Assembly (NCBI GenBank): GCA_025869455.1 | Contig: JAOZVT010000719.1 | Location: 1-6,479, forward strand | Direction: 5' to 3' | Length of the DNA: 6,479 nt | DNA from: Prosthecobacter sp. | GTDB lineage: Bacteria; Verrucomicrobiota; Verrucomicrobiia; Verrucomicrobiales; Verrucomicrobiaceae | Part shown: piece by piece, positions 1 to 5,894 of the stretch | Layout of the letters: each line of letters opens with the position of its first letter | Numbering within the stretch: the stretch's first letter is position 1 | Made by a program: the position numbers and the translations under genes | Notes under the pieces: model-generated | What the model was told of the DNA's origin: nothing | What the model saw: only the letters and a program-made list of their open reading frames with translations | The model's database searches: none

Positions 1-1131
1 ATCAGTACGCTGGCTTCCTCCTCCGCTGGTGCCAAGGCCCTGCTGAAGGCTGTGGGAGACAAACAGGTGCCCAGTACGGCTCTATCACCCTTCCTCATCC
101 GCCAGTTGCAGTCCCTGAATGATGCCGAGGTCACCACCCTGATCCATCAGGTCTGGGGCGCGACCAATGCTAGCAAAGCGGACCTGCCGGAGAAGCGTGC
201 CAAGTATCTGGCCCTGCTGACTCCTGGTGCCCTCAAAGGCGCGGACCCGGCCAAGGGCAAGATGATCTTCTCCGCCACCTGCGGCACCTGCCATCAGCTC
301 TTTGGCCAGGGGCAGAAGGTCGGTCCGGAACTCACCGGCAGCAATCGCGCCAACCTGGATTACCTCCTCGACAACGTCCTGGACCCCAATGCTCTCATTG
401 GCAAAGACTACCAGCTCAACATCTTCGCCATGAATGACGGGCGAGTCATGAGTGGCATCGTCAAGCAAGAGACCGCTCAGGTTTATCAGATCGCCATGCC
501 CGGCGGCATCGAATTCACACTCAACAAAGCCGAGATCAAAAGCCGCGAGATCGCCAAGGTCAGTACCATGCCGGAGGGTCTCTTTGATGCCCTGCCACCT
601 GCCTCCGTACTGGATTTGGTGAAGTATCTGCAAAGCGATGCAGGCGGTGGCAAAGCCGAGTCCTCAGGCCCCAGCGCCTACGTGCCTGCTACCGCACCCA
701 AAGCCGCTGGAACCCTGGAGGGAGAAGACCTCCACGTCGATGCCACAGGCGGCAAAGTGAGGGTGCAAAACATGGGTAACTTCAAAGCCGGTCACTGGAG
801 CGGCGGCAAGCACCTCTGGTGGACCGATGCGAAAGTGGGCCAAAAGCTCCAAGTCATCTTTCCCGTGGCCAAGGGTGGTAAACAGAAAGTCCAGGCTGTC
901 TTCACCAAAGCGCCTAACTATGGCATCGTGACGCTGAAGGTGGATGGTCAAGATAGTTTGTTAGGCCCCGTGGACCTCTACGACCCCGCTGTCGTGAATA
1001 CGAAAGAACTCCTCCTCGGCGAGTTCGATCTCCAACCCGGAGATCACACCCTGGAAGTAACGATCCAAGGCAGCAACCCCACCGCCAAACCCGCGATGAT
1101 GTTTGCCCTGGATTACCTGAGGGTGGAGTGA
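1..1131 (+). CDS. PVC-type c-type cytochrome / haem-binding domain protein, 3' part (5' end outside window)
   Basis: The reading frame is open from the first base, so the gene starts upstream; GTG 52 is an internal codon, not a credible start. Counting from base 1 there are 376 residues. A short alpha-helical stretch (about 1-80) leads into a c-type haem domain (about 85-207) with the covalent haem motif CGTCH at residues 94-98 and a probable Met axial ligand in the STMPEGL segment (Met190). This matches the putative haem-binding domain (TIGR02603 type) that closes very large periplasmic proteins in Planctomycetes and Verrucomicrobia, usually after a sugar-dehydrogenase-like beta-propeller and HEAT-like repeats; those parts would lie outside the window. 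A Gly/Ser/Pro/Ala linker (about 208-236) joins a C-terminal beta-rich domain (about 238-376, with the APNYGIVTLKVDG and GPVDLYDP segments) resembling carbohydrate-binding jelly-rolls of PVC secreted enzymes. The likely role is extracytoplasmic electron transfer tied to oxidation of a carbohydrate; the substrate is unknown. The class is confident, the role is inferred. Confidence 0.93.
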   Translation: MSTLASSSAGAKALLKAVGDKQVPSTALSPFLIRQLQSLNDAEVTTLIHQVWGATNASKADLPEKRAKYLALLTPGALKGADPAKGKMIFSATCGTCHQLFGQGQKVGPELTGSNRANLDYLLDNVLDPNALIGKDYQLNIFAMNDGRVMSGIVKQETAQVYQIAMPGGIEFTLNKAEIKSREIAKVSTMPEGLFDALPPASVLDLVKYLQSDAGGGKAESSGPSAYVPATAPKAAGTLEGEDLHVDATGGKVRVQNMGNFKAGHWSGGKHLWWTDAKVGQKLQVIFPVAKGGKQKVQAVFTKAPNYGIVTLKVDGQDSLLGPVDLYDPAVVNTKELLLGEFDLQPGDHTLEVTIQGSNPTAKPAMMFALDYLRVE

Positions 1132-1155
1132 GGTCTCCCAAGGTGGCATTTGAAA

Positions 1156-1189
1156 ATGTTTCCATGTTCCCACCCTAACATGGAAATAT
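1156..1189. terminator. Hairpin 24 bases after the haem-protein stop, possible terminator
   Basis: TTTCCATGTT (1159-1168) and AACATGGAAA (1177-1186) are perfect 10-base inverted repeats around an 8-base loop (CCCACCCT). A G-U wobble and two further A-T pairs extend the stem to 1156-1189. Its position just after the stop codon suits a transcription terminator for the haem protein. The stem is AT-rich and the plus strand has only ATATCTTT after it rather than a clean T-run, while the minus strand has TTTT three bases past the core stem. It could instead be an operator-like palindrome or an mRNA 3'-end stabiliser. Confidence 0.45.
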
Positions 1190-1204
1190 CTTTGGTGCCG
1201 CAGT

Positions 1205-1411
1205 CGCGGAGCGTCCTGGAGTGCGGTGGGAAGCGTTAGCGCCACACCGCTCTTTGCGGAGTGAATGGTGACTCAATGACAAGCGAGCTCGAGCGCACAA
1301 AAGACTCAAGGCGTGGAAAGGCTTGCGACATCTATCACTTCGGCGAAAGCGGTGTCGTCGAGGCCAGGAACTCCTGGCCTCTCTGCCACCGCACTCCAGG
1401 ACGCTGCCGCG
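1205..1411. repeat. Nested imperfect inverted-repeat element, about 207 bp
   Basis: The outer arms are AGCGTCCTGGAGTGCGGTGG (1210-1229) and its exact reverse complement CCACCGCACTCCAGGACGCT (1386-1405). Both continue outward as CGCGG (1205-1209) and GCCGCG (1406-1411) with a one-base offset. Inside them, ACACCGCT (1244-1251) pairs with AGCGGTGT (1348-1355), flanked by CTTTGCG and CGAA. Within the right half a near-perfect palindrome (1360-1381) has 10-base arms GAGGCCAGGA and TCCTGGCCTC around AC. The stretch 1132-1475 has no convincing gene: short frames here on both strands lack coding character. The form suggests a dispersed, non-autonomous repeat or a highly structured transcript. No transposase and no obvious target-site duplication are visible. 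The repeats are seen directly; the mobile or dispersed nature is inferred. Confidence 0.7.
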
Positions 1412-1475
1412 TGTGATCGGCTGAATGAAAACATTTTTTCCAGCAAGACCCTCGTCTTCGGAGTCTATCCAACGC

Positions 1476-1745
1476 ATGAAAGACCTCCAAAGCACCAAGA
1501 CGATGTGGCTGAAAGGCATCTTGTTTCTGCTCATTGGGGGGATGTCGGCTGGCCTTCTTTTGATTGAGCACGGGAGCTGGCGGGTGGCGCTGCTGCTGGG
1601 GTTTTGTGTCTGGGGATTCTGCCGCGCCTATTACTTCGCGTTTTATGTGATCCAGCACTGGGTGGACCCGGAATACAGGTTCAGCGGGCTGGGGCATTTT
1701 CTGGTCTATGCCTGGAAACGCTGGCGCGGCGCACAGAAGTCTTGA
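1476..1745 (+). CDS. Small conserved two-helix membrane protein, function unknown
   Basis: From ATG 1476 the product is 89 residues beginning MKDLQSTKTMWLKG. Two hydrophobic helices are evident, about residues 11-30 and 35-58, separated by a short EHGSW turn. An aromatic YYFAFYVIQHWVDPEYRFSG segment (52-71) follows, and the C-terminal tail is basic (KRWRG). A GGAG at 1460-1463, 12 bases upstream, could act as a somewhat distant ribosome binding site. The frame also opens at ATG 1425, which would add 17 polar residues just past the repeat element; I prefer 1476 because the shorter N terminus looks like a normal membrane-protein start. I recall similar small proteins with the aromatic DPxYRFSGL-like segment in Verrucomicrobia and Planctomycetes but know of no function. 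The esterase starts 32 bases after its stop, so co-transcription is possible. It has no enzymatic motif. Confidence 0.75.
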   Translation: MKDLQSTKTMWLKGILFLLIGGMSAGLLLIEHGSWRVALLLGFCVWGFCRAYYFAFYVIQHWVDPEYRFSGLGHFLVYAWKRWRGAQKS

Positions 1746-1777
1746 AGTTTCGGGCGGATTTTGCGTAGAAGTCTGTC

Positions 1778-2983
1778 ATGTCACGTCTTCTTAGCGTTCT
1801 CGGATTGTTTCTCATTGTCAGTTCACAGGTCGGCCATGCCGCCGAGCCTGCGAAGGTTCGTCTATGGCCTCAAGGAGCCCCTGGGGCCAAGGGAGATGAG
1901 GATAAGGATCAACCTTTTGTCTATGTCTGGCAGGCAGCTAAGGAGAAGGCCAATGGCGCGGCATTTGTCGTCTGCCCTGGCGGTGGTTATGGAGGCCTGG
2001 CGGCAGATCATGAGGGCACTCAGGTGGCGAAGTGGTTCAATGGCCTCGGAGTCTCGGCCTTTGTATTGCACTATCGGTTAGGCAGTCAGGGTTATCATTA
2101 TCCCATCCAGCTCATGGACGTGCAGCGTGCCATCCGTCACGTGCGGGCCAATGCGGCCCAGTATGGCATTGATCCGCAGCGCATCGGTGTCATCGGCTTT
2201 TCCGCAGGTGGTCATCTCAGTTCCATGGCTGCGACATTATTCGACGAAAAGCTGGACGGCATGACCCATGATGCGGTGGATGAAGTCAGCGCGAGACCGG
2301 ATGTGGCCGCGCCTACCTATGCGGTGATCTCGATGATCGATGAATTTGCGCATTCGGGTTCACGCAAAAATTTGTTAGGCCCGAATGACAGCGATGAGCT
2401 GGCGCGCCAAGTCAGCACGAACCTGCGGGTGACTCCGCAAACGCCACCGACCTTCCTTTTTCAGACCGATGAAGACACGGTGGTACCTGCGGAGAATGCG
2501 GTGAGCTTTTACTTGGCTTGTCGGAAAAATGGCGTGCCTGCTGAGTTGCATTGCTACCGTCCAGGGCCGCATGGTGTGGGCCTGTTTCTAGGGGATCCTG
2601 TGCTGGGAACTTGGAGCGGGCATCTGCGGGATTGGCTGCGCAACCAGGGCTTTTTGAGCCCAGCCCCACGCGCGGCTGTGTCTGGGAAAGTCACCGTGAA
2701 TGGCACGCCTGTGAGCTGGGGCAGTGTGGTCTTCACGCCCGAAGATCCCTCCGCTGCGGTGGCCTGTGCACGGGTCATGAAGGGCAATTTCAAGCTGGAT
2801 GCCAAGACCGGACCCGTGGTCGGCAAGGGTACCCTGACAGTCAGCTACAGTGCTGCCGATGTGCCGGGGCTGGACACTCCAGATGGCACAGTAACCACAA
2901 CGGAACAAAAACCCGGCGCAGGTGCCTGGGTCGTGGAAATCAAGCCTGACACTAACAAGCTGGAACTCAGTGTGGAGCGGTGA
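1778..2983 (+). CDS. Secreted alpha/beta-hydrolase (acetylxylan/feruloyl esterase-like) with C-terminal beta-sandwich domain
   Basis: The protein has 401 residues. Residues 1-21 form a Sec signal peptide (hydrophobic LLSVLGLFLIVSS core, probable cleavage near GHAA-EP), so the enzyme is exported. The hydrolase domain (about 27-292) shows an oxyanion-hole segment CPGGGYGGLA (66-75), the nucleophile elbow GFSAGGH with Ser142, the acid Asp233 in DTVVP, and His265 in GPHGVGL: a complete triad of the BD-FAE/acetylxylan esterase-like group. It should hydrolyse ester bonds, most likely acetyl or other acyl groups on plant or algal polysaccharide. The substrate is inferred from family habit only. Residues about 300-401 form a separate beta-sandwich (VSGKVTVNGTPVSWGSVVFTPE, ending EIKPDTNKLELSV) like the carboxypeptidase-regulatory-type domains common in PVC secreted proteins, perhaps for binding or stability. 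The ATG has no good Shine-Dalgarno sequence upstream. The gene may share a transcript with the small membrane protein. Confidence 0.93.
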   Translation: MSRLLSVLGLFLIVSSQVGHAAEPAKVRLWPQGAPGAKGDEDKDQPFVYVWQAAKEKANGAAFVVCPGGGYGGLAADHEGTQVAKWFNGLGVSAFVLHYRLGSQGYHYPIQLMDVQRAIRHVRANAAQYGIDPQRIGVIGFSAGGHLSSMAATLFDEKLDGMTHDAVDEVSARPDVAAPTYAVISMIDEFAHSGSRKNLLGPNDSDELARQVSTNLRVTPQTPPTFLFQTDEDTVVPAENAVSFYLACRKNGVPAELHCYRPGPHGVGLFLGDPVLGTWSGHLRDWLRNQGFLSPAPRAAVSGKVTVNGTPVSWGSVVFTPEDPSAAVACARVMKGNFKLDAKTGPVVGKGTLTVSYSAADVPGLDTPDGTVTTTEQKPGAGAWVVEIKPDTNKLELSVER

Positions 2984-3117
2984 GCAAGTCAGTTGTTAGG
3001 TAGAGTGAGTTTATGGGGTGAGCGCCATCCTCGGGGCCTTTCGCTTTACGGCTTCGCAATCCTGAGGGAGAGGGAATGTCGTTTGGTCTGCAATATAGCA
3101 GGCCTAAAAGACGCCCT

Positions 3118-3140
3118 CCCTCTCCTCCGAGAGGAGAGGG
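3118..3140. repeat. GC-rich hairpin between convergent genes (dispersed repeat and possible terminator)
   Basis: CCCTCTCCTC (3118-3127) and GAGGAGAGGG (3131-3140) form a perfect 10-bp stem with a three-base CGA loop. The following CTGGGGTGAGG completes a motif resembling the GGAGAGGGCTGGGGTGAGG repeats that occur between genes in many GC-rich bacteria. A related GAGGGAGAGGG lies 43 bases upstream of the stem at 3064-3074. The element sits between the esterase stop (2983) and the permease stop (3204), where terminators are expected. On the minus strand the stem is followed after seven bases by TCTTTT, so it fits a terminator for the metG-permease transcript better than one for the esterase. 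The rest of 2984-3203 shows no gene. Confidence 0.6.
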
Positions 3141-3203
3141 CTGGGGTGAGGAGCGGCCCGACATCCCACCGTTTCTTGAAGATGCCGGCCTCAAGCCTGC
3201 ATT

Positions 3204-4151
3204 TCACAAACTCAAGCTCTTCAGCGCCCAGGCAATGAGCATGGGCGCGGTGATCAGGCTGACCACGGTCGTAGCCAGCACGCATTGTACAGCGGTGGGG
3301 GCATGGCCACCGTAGTGGCGGGCGATCATGATGGTGAAGACGGCGCTGGGCATGGCCCCTTGGACGATCAGGATGCGCTTCAGTTCCCGCTCCAAGGGCA
3401 GGTAGAAAGCAGCGGCGAGGAAGGCAATCGGGATGATGAATTGCCGCAGCACCGGGGCGAGCAGGGCCACGGACCAGCGCATGCGTTCCTGGCCCCAAAT
3501 ATCGGCGATGGAAGCACCGATGATGATGACGGCCAGTGGAACGGCGCAGGCTCCCATCATGCCCAGCGTCAGGTGGATCACATCGGGGATGTAGGCGTGC
3601 AGTCCGGTGAAGTTCAGCAGCAGGGAGAACAAAATGGTGATCACCGGTGGATTGATGGCCAGTTTCCAGGGGGCTTTGCCCAGGCCTGTCAGCAGCCCGA
3701 CCCCCGCCGTCCAGCAGGCCAGTTCCACGCCTAACGTGAAGGTGAACATGACTCCCAGCGTGCCCTTTTCAGGAAACAAAGCGGTGACGATGGGGATGGC
3801 CACGAACCCGTAGTTCTGCATGCCGCAGGCCACAGCAAAAGTGCGGCGACCCTCATGCTTTTGCAGGCCGATCAAAGGGGCCGCAAAGTAGGAAATCGTG
3901 ATGCCCAGGGCCACCAGCGCATAGCCCAAACTCGCAGCCACAAGGACCGGCATCGGGTGCATCACGGCTTCATTCCCGACGACGCGTTCCAAGATCAGAC
4001 TGGGGGTGAGCAGGGTCACCACCAGCTTCATCATGCCTGCATCCGCCTCACGCGGCAGGATGCCCAGCTTCCTCACCGTGGCACCGGCTGCCATCGTGAG
4101 ATACACGGGCAGGACGACGGTGAGGATGCTGGCGTAGTCGAGGGCGGGCAT
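3204..4151 (-). CDS. AEC (auxin efflux carrier) family permease
   Basis: This 315-residue integral membrane protein has about ten hydrophobic helices arranged as two halves, the usual length and layout of bacterial AEC-family transporters (PF03547). Family-typical segments are NYGFVAIPI (113-121), NPPVITIL (167-174), the Gly/Ala-rich helix VPLAVIIIGASIA (204-216) and QGAMPSAV (264-271). Bacterial AEC members move organic anions such as malate or malonate, or amino acids, in the inner membrane. The substrate here cannot be read from sequence. The start codon lies only 6 bases after the metG stop, with no strong Shine-Dalgarno of its own, so it is probably translated by coupling from the same mRNA. 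The pairing with metG might hint at an amino-acid or methionine-related substrate, but this is speculation from position. The gene ends facing the esterase, with the hairpin at 3118-3140 downstream. Confidence 0.94.
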   Translation of the reverse strand: MPALDYASILTVVLPVYLTMAAGATVRKLGILPREADAGMMKLVVTLLTPSLILERVVGNEAVMHPMPVLVAASLGYALVALGITISYFAAPLIGLQKHEGRRTFAVACGMQNYGFVAIPIVTALFPEKGTLGVMFTFTLGVELACWTAGVGLLTGLGKAPWKLAINPPVITILFSLLLNFTGLHAYIPDVIHLTLGMMGACAVPLAVIIIGASIADIWGQERMRWSVALLAPVLRQFIIPIAFLAAAFYLPLERELKRILIVQGAMPSAVFTIMIARHYGGHAPTAVQCVLATTVVSLITAPMLIAWALKSLSL

Positions 4152-4157
4152 GGGAGA

Positions 4158-5729
4158 TTACTCGGCAGCGGCGATCTCCAGTCTCGGGAAGAGAGGCACT
4201 GGTGTGCCGAGCTGGTGCCCATCCTTGAGCATGCCCCAGTGCAGATCCTTGAGCTGGAAACCTTCTGGCAATTCCCAGCCGATCTGGGCACGGGCCGTGG
4301 CCATGGCCGTCGGCATGATCGGATTCAGCAGCACACTGAGGTGTACCCAGGCCTCGGCCAGATGATAGAGCACGCTGTCCAGGCGGGCAGCTTGCTCAGG
4401 ATCTTTGGCCAGGGAAAAAGGCTTGGTGCTGTCCACATAGGCGTTGGCAGCCGTGACGATCTTCCACGCGGCGGCAATGCCATCATGGATGCCCCAGGTG
4501 CTCATGCTTTCGATGTAGGCAGGTAGCGCATCCGTCACCGTCTGGCGCAGGGTCGCATTTTCGGCATCGTCATAGCTGCCCGGTGTCAGTACACCCGCGC
4601 GGTATTTTTGCGCCATGTTGATGCTGCGGTTCAGCAGGTTGCCCAGGCCACCAGCTAACTCTTTGTTATACGACATGATGATGCGTTCATCGCTGAAGTC
4701 AGCATCGTAACCCGTAGCAATGTCACGCATCAGATAATAGCGCAGACCATCAGGCGTGAAGGTACCTGCGAGCACATTGGGATCAATGACATTGCCCAGG
4801 CTCTTGCTCATCTTCGCACCCTTCACATTCCACCAACCGTGGACAATGAGACGCGGGATCTGTTCATCGCTGAAACCCAGCGCGTGCAGCATGATCGGCC
4901 AGTAAACCGCATGGGCGGGGACCAGGATGTCTTTGCCAATGACGTGGGCTTCCGATGGCCACAGCGTGCTGAAATCAGGCAGGCCCTTGTTGCCACATTC
5001 ATCCGCCAGATAACCAGCGAAGCTGATGTAGTTGGTCAGGGCATCAAACCACACATAGTTCACAAAACGCTCATCAAAGGGCAGGGGAATACCCCAGCTC
5101 AGACGCTCGATCGGGCGGCTGATGCATAGATCCTGCGGGGTGCCTTCCAGCGCGTTCAGCACGGAGCTAGCGCGATGCTCTGGGAAAATGAAATCCGGGT
5201 GGCTCTTGATGTAGCCTTTCAGCCACTCCACGTGATCGCTCAGGCGGAAATACCAGTTTTCCTCCTCCAGTTCCTGTACCTCTCCCCACTCCTCGCCGAA
5301 GTTGCCGTCCGGGCCGCGTTCTTTGTCCGTCAGGAATTGTTCCTGACGCACGCTGTAAAAGCCCGTGTAAGCCTTTTTGTAGAGCTGGCCGCAGTCGTGC
5401 AGCTTTTGCAGCATGGTCTGCACCACGCGTTTATGCATCGGGTCCGTTGTGGCGGCCCAGCCATCGTAGCGCACATTCAGCTTGTCCCACAGGGCGATGA
5501 AATGCGGGGTGATGCTGCCCACAAAATCTTCGGACGAAAGCCCCACTTCAGCGGCTTTTTTCTGCACCTTTTGACCGTGCTGATCCACACCCGTCAGGAA
5601 ATAGACCTCGCGTCCATTCAGACGCTGAAAGCGGGCCATCGCGTCTGCCAGCACCTTTTCATAGGCGTGACCGATGTGGGGCGGCGCGTTCGTGTAATCA
5701 ATGGCGGTGGTGATGTAGTAAGGCTTCAC
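4158..5729 (-). CDS. metG: Methionyl-tRNA synthetase, short zinc-knuckle-free form
   Basis: This class I synthetase attaches methionine to tRNA-Met in the cytoplasm using ATP. Counting from GTG 5729 (523 residues), the Rossmann catalytic core carries the HIGH motif at 18-21 (APPHIGHAYEK) and KMSKS at 306-310 (VKGAKMSKSLGN). The connective domain (about 115-225) has YSVRQEQF where zinc forms have YCxxCExF, so the metal ligands are absent. The helical anticodon domain (about 355-523) keeps Asn364 and Arg368 of the NxxxR pair but has Phe438 (STKPFSLAKD) where Trp is usual. There is no C-terminal Trbp111-like dimerisation domain. The start is uncertain: TTG 5735, two codons upstream, is the only other candidate before the in-frame stop at 5754-5756. 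I prefer GTG because it is the more common start and TTG falls inside a T6 run. Neither has a Shine-Dalgarno. The identity is certain. Confidence 0.97.
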   Translation of the reverse strand: MKPYYITTAIDYTNAPPHIGHAYEKVLADAMARFQRLNGREVYFLTGVDQHGQKVQKKAAEVGLSSEDFVGSITPHFIALWDKLNVRYDGWAATTDPMHKRVVQTMLQKLHDCGQLYKKAYTGFYSVRQEQFLTDKERGPDGNFGEEWGEVQELEEENWYFRLSDHVEWLKGYIKSHPDFIFPEHRASSVLNALEGTPQDLCISRPIERLSWGIPLPFDERFVNYVWFDALTNYISFAGYLADECGNKGLPDFSTLWPSEAHVIGKDILVPAHAVYWPIMLHALGFSDEQIPRLIVHGWWNVKGAKMSKSLGNVIDPNVLAGTFTPDGLRYYLMRDIATGYDADFSDERIIMSYNKELAGGLGNLLNRSINMAQKYRAGVLTPGSYDDAENATLRQTVTDALPAYIESMSTWGIHDGIAAAWKIVTAANAYVDSTKPFSLAKDPEQAARLDSVLYHLAEAWVHLSVLLNPIMPTAMATARAQIGWELPEGFQLKDLHWGMLKDGHQLGTPVPLFPRLEIAAAE

Positions 5730-5736
5730 AGTCAAA

Positions 5737-5808
5737 AAAGGAGAACTGACACGCTAGCCCCGCCTGCGCCAGAGGGCAAGTGGGCGTGCAGGCCAGTTCT
5801 GGGCCTTT
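5737..5808 (-). promoter_or_regulatory. Candidate structured leader of the metG mRNA
   Basis: Within the divergent region AGAACTG (5742-5748) pairs exactly with CAGTTCT (5794-5800). The next bases AAAGG (5737-5741) and CCTTT (5804-5808) extend the stem after a 3-base GGG bulge. GCCTGC (5762-5767) pairs with GCAGGC (5788-5793), which directly abuts the outer arm and would stack on it. In the minus-strand transcript this folds into a two-part stem whose base lies one or a few bases from the metG start codon. It could control start-codon access. It does not resemble a T-box and carries no recognised riboswitch core. Short GC-rich repeats can arise by chance, so this is a hypothesis. Confidence 0.3.
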
Positions 5809-5809
5809 G

Positions 5810-5838
5810 ATGACACGTTCCCAGTGTAAAAGAGTAAA
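5810..5838 (-). promoter_or_regulatory. Weak sigma70-like promoter candidate for metG
   Basis: On the minus strand TTTACT (5838-5833) and TGTCAT (5815-5810) are separated by exactly 17 bases and each match four of six bases of the TTGACA and TATAAT consensus. This would start transcription near 5803, just upstream of the first 7-base arm of the leader fold, though it would leave out the AAAGG extension at 5808-5804. The match is weak and verrucomicrobial promoters are poorly characterised. No comparable signal for rapA stood out on the plus strand. Confidence 0.2.
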
Positions 5839-5879
5839 CCTCTTGCACTCCGCCGCATCGCCCCTACCATCGCTGCCCC

Positions 5880-5890
5880 TTTTTTCTTTT
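5880..5890 (+). promoter_or_regulatory. Pyrimidine-rich tract before the rapA start
   Basis: A run of pure T and C (TTTTTTCTTTT, extended upstream by CCCC) ends four bases before the rapA ATG, exactly where a Shine-Dalgarno would lie, and no purine-rich alternative exists nearby. In the mRNA this U-rich stretch could be bound by ribosomal protein S1 to aid initiation. Whether S1 is used this way here is inferred. Confidence 0.3.
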
Positions 5891-5894
5891 AGCA

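Noticed and set aside
52..54. GTG as start codon of the haem protein
   Set aside because: The frame stays open and protein-like to base 1, and the family has long N-terminal domains, so the start is outside the window.
1175..1697. Overlapping minus-strand frames of about 120 residues
   Set aside because: They run through the inverted-repeat element and the antisense of the small membrane protein, with Arg/Ser/His-rich sequence and no family resemblance.
3046..3498. 150-residue minus-strand frame over the convergent intergenic region
   Set aside because: It overlaps the permease in another frame and its translation is low-complexity Pro/Arg/His; the permease is the real gene.
3855..4526. 223-residue open frame on the plus strand
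   Set aside because: It lies antisense across the AEC permease and metG; its translation is His/Gln/Gly/Asp-rich with no domain, typical of the complement of GC-rich coding sequence.
5734..5800. Intrinsic terminator or attenuator (stem plus T6) before metG
   Set aside because: The T6 run is a tempting terminator tail, but part of it pairs into the stem and the loop side is long with a 13-base bulge, so a canonical terminator is unlikely.
5737..5808. T-box or S-box riboswitch upstream of metG
   Set aside because: No T-box consensus, specifier loop or SAM aptamer core is visible, and the region is too short; only simple nested stems remain.
5175..5810. 211-residue open frame on the plus strand
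   Set aside because: It is fully antisense to the conserved metG N-terminal half and has no recognisable domain.
5829..5843. AAGAG-TAAAC-CTCTT mini-hairpin upstream of rapA
   Set aside because: The stem has only five base pairs, easily due to chance, and no supporting context.
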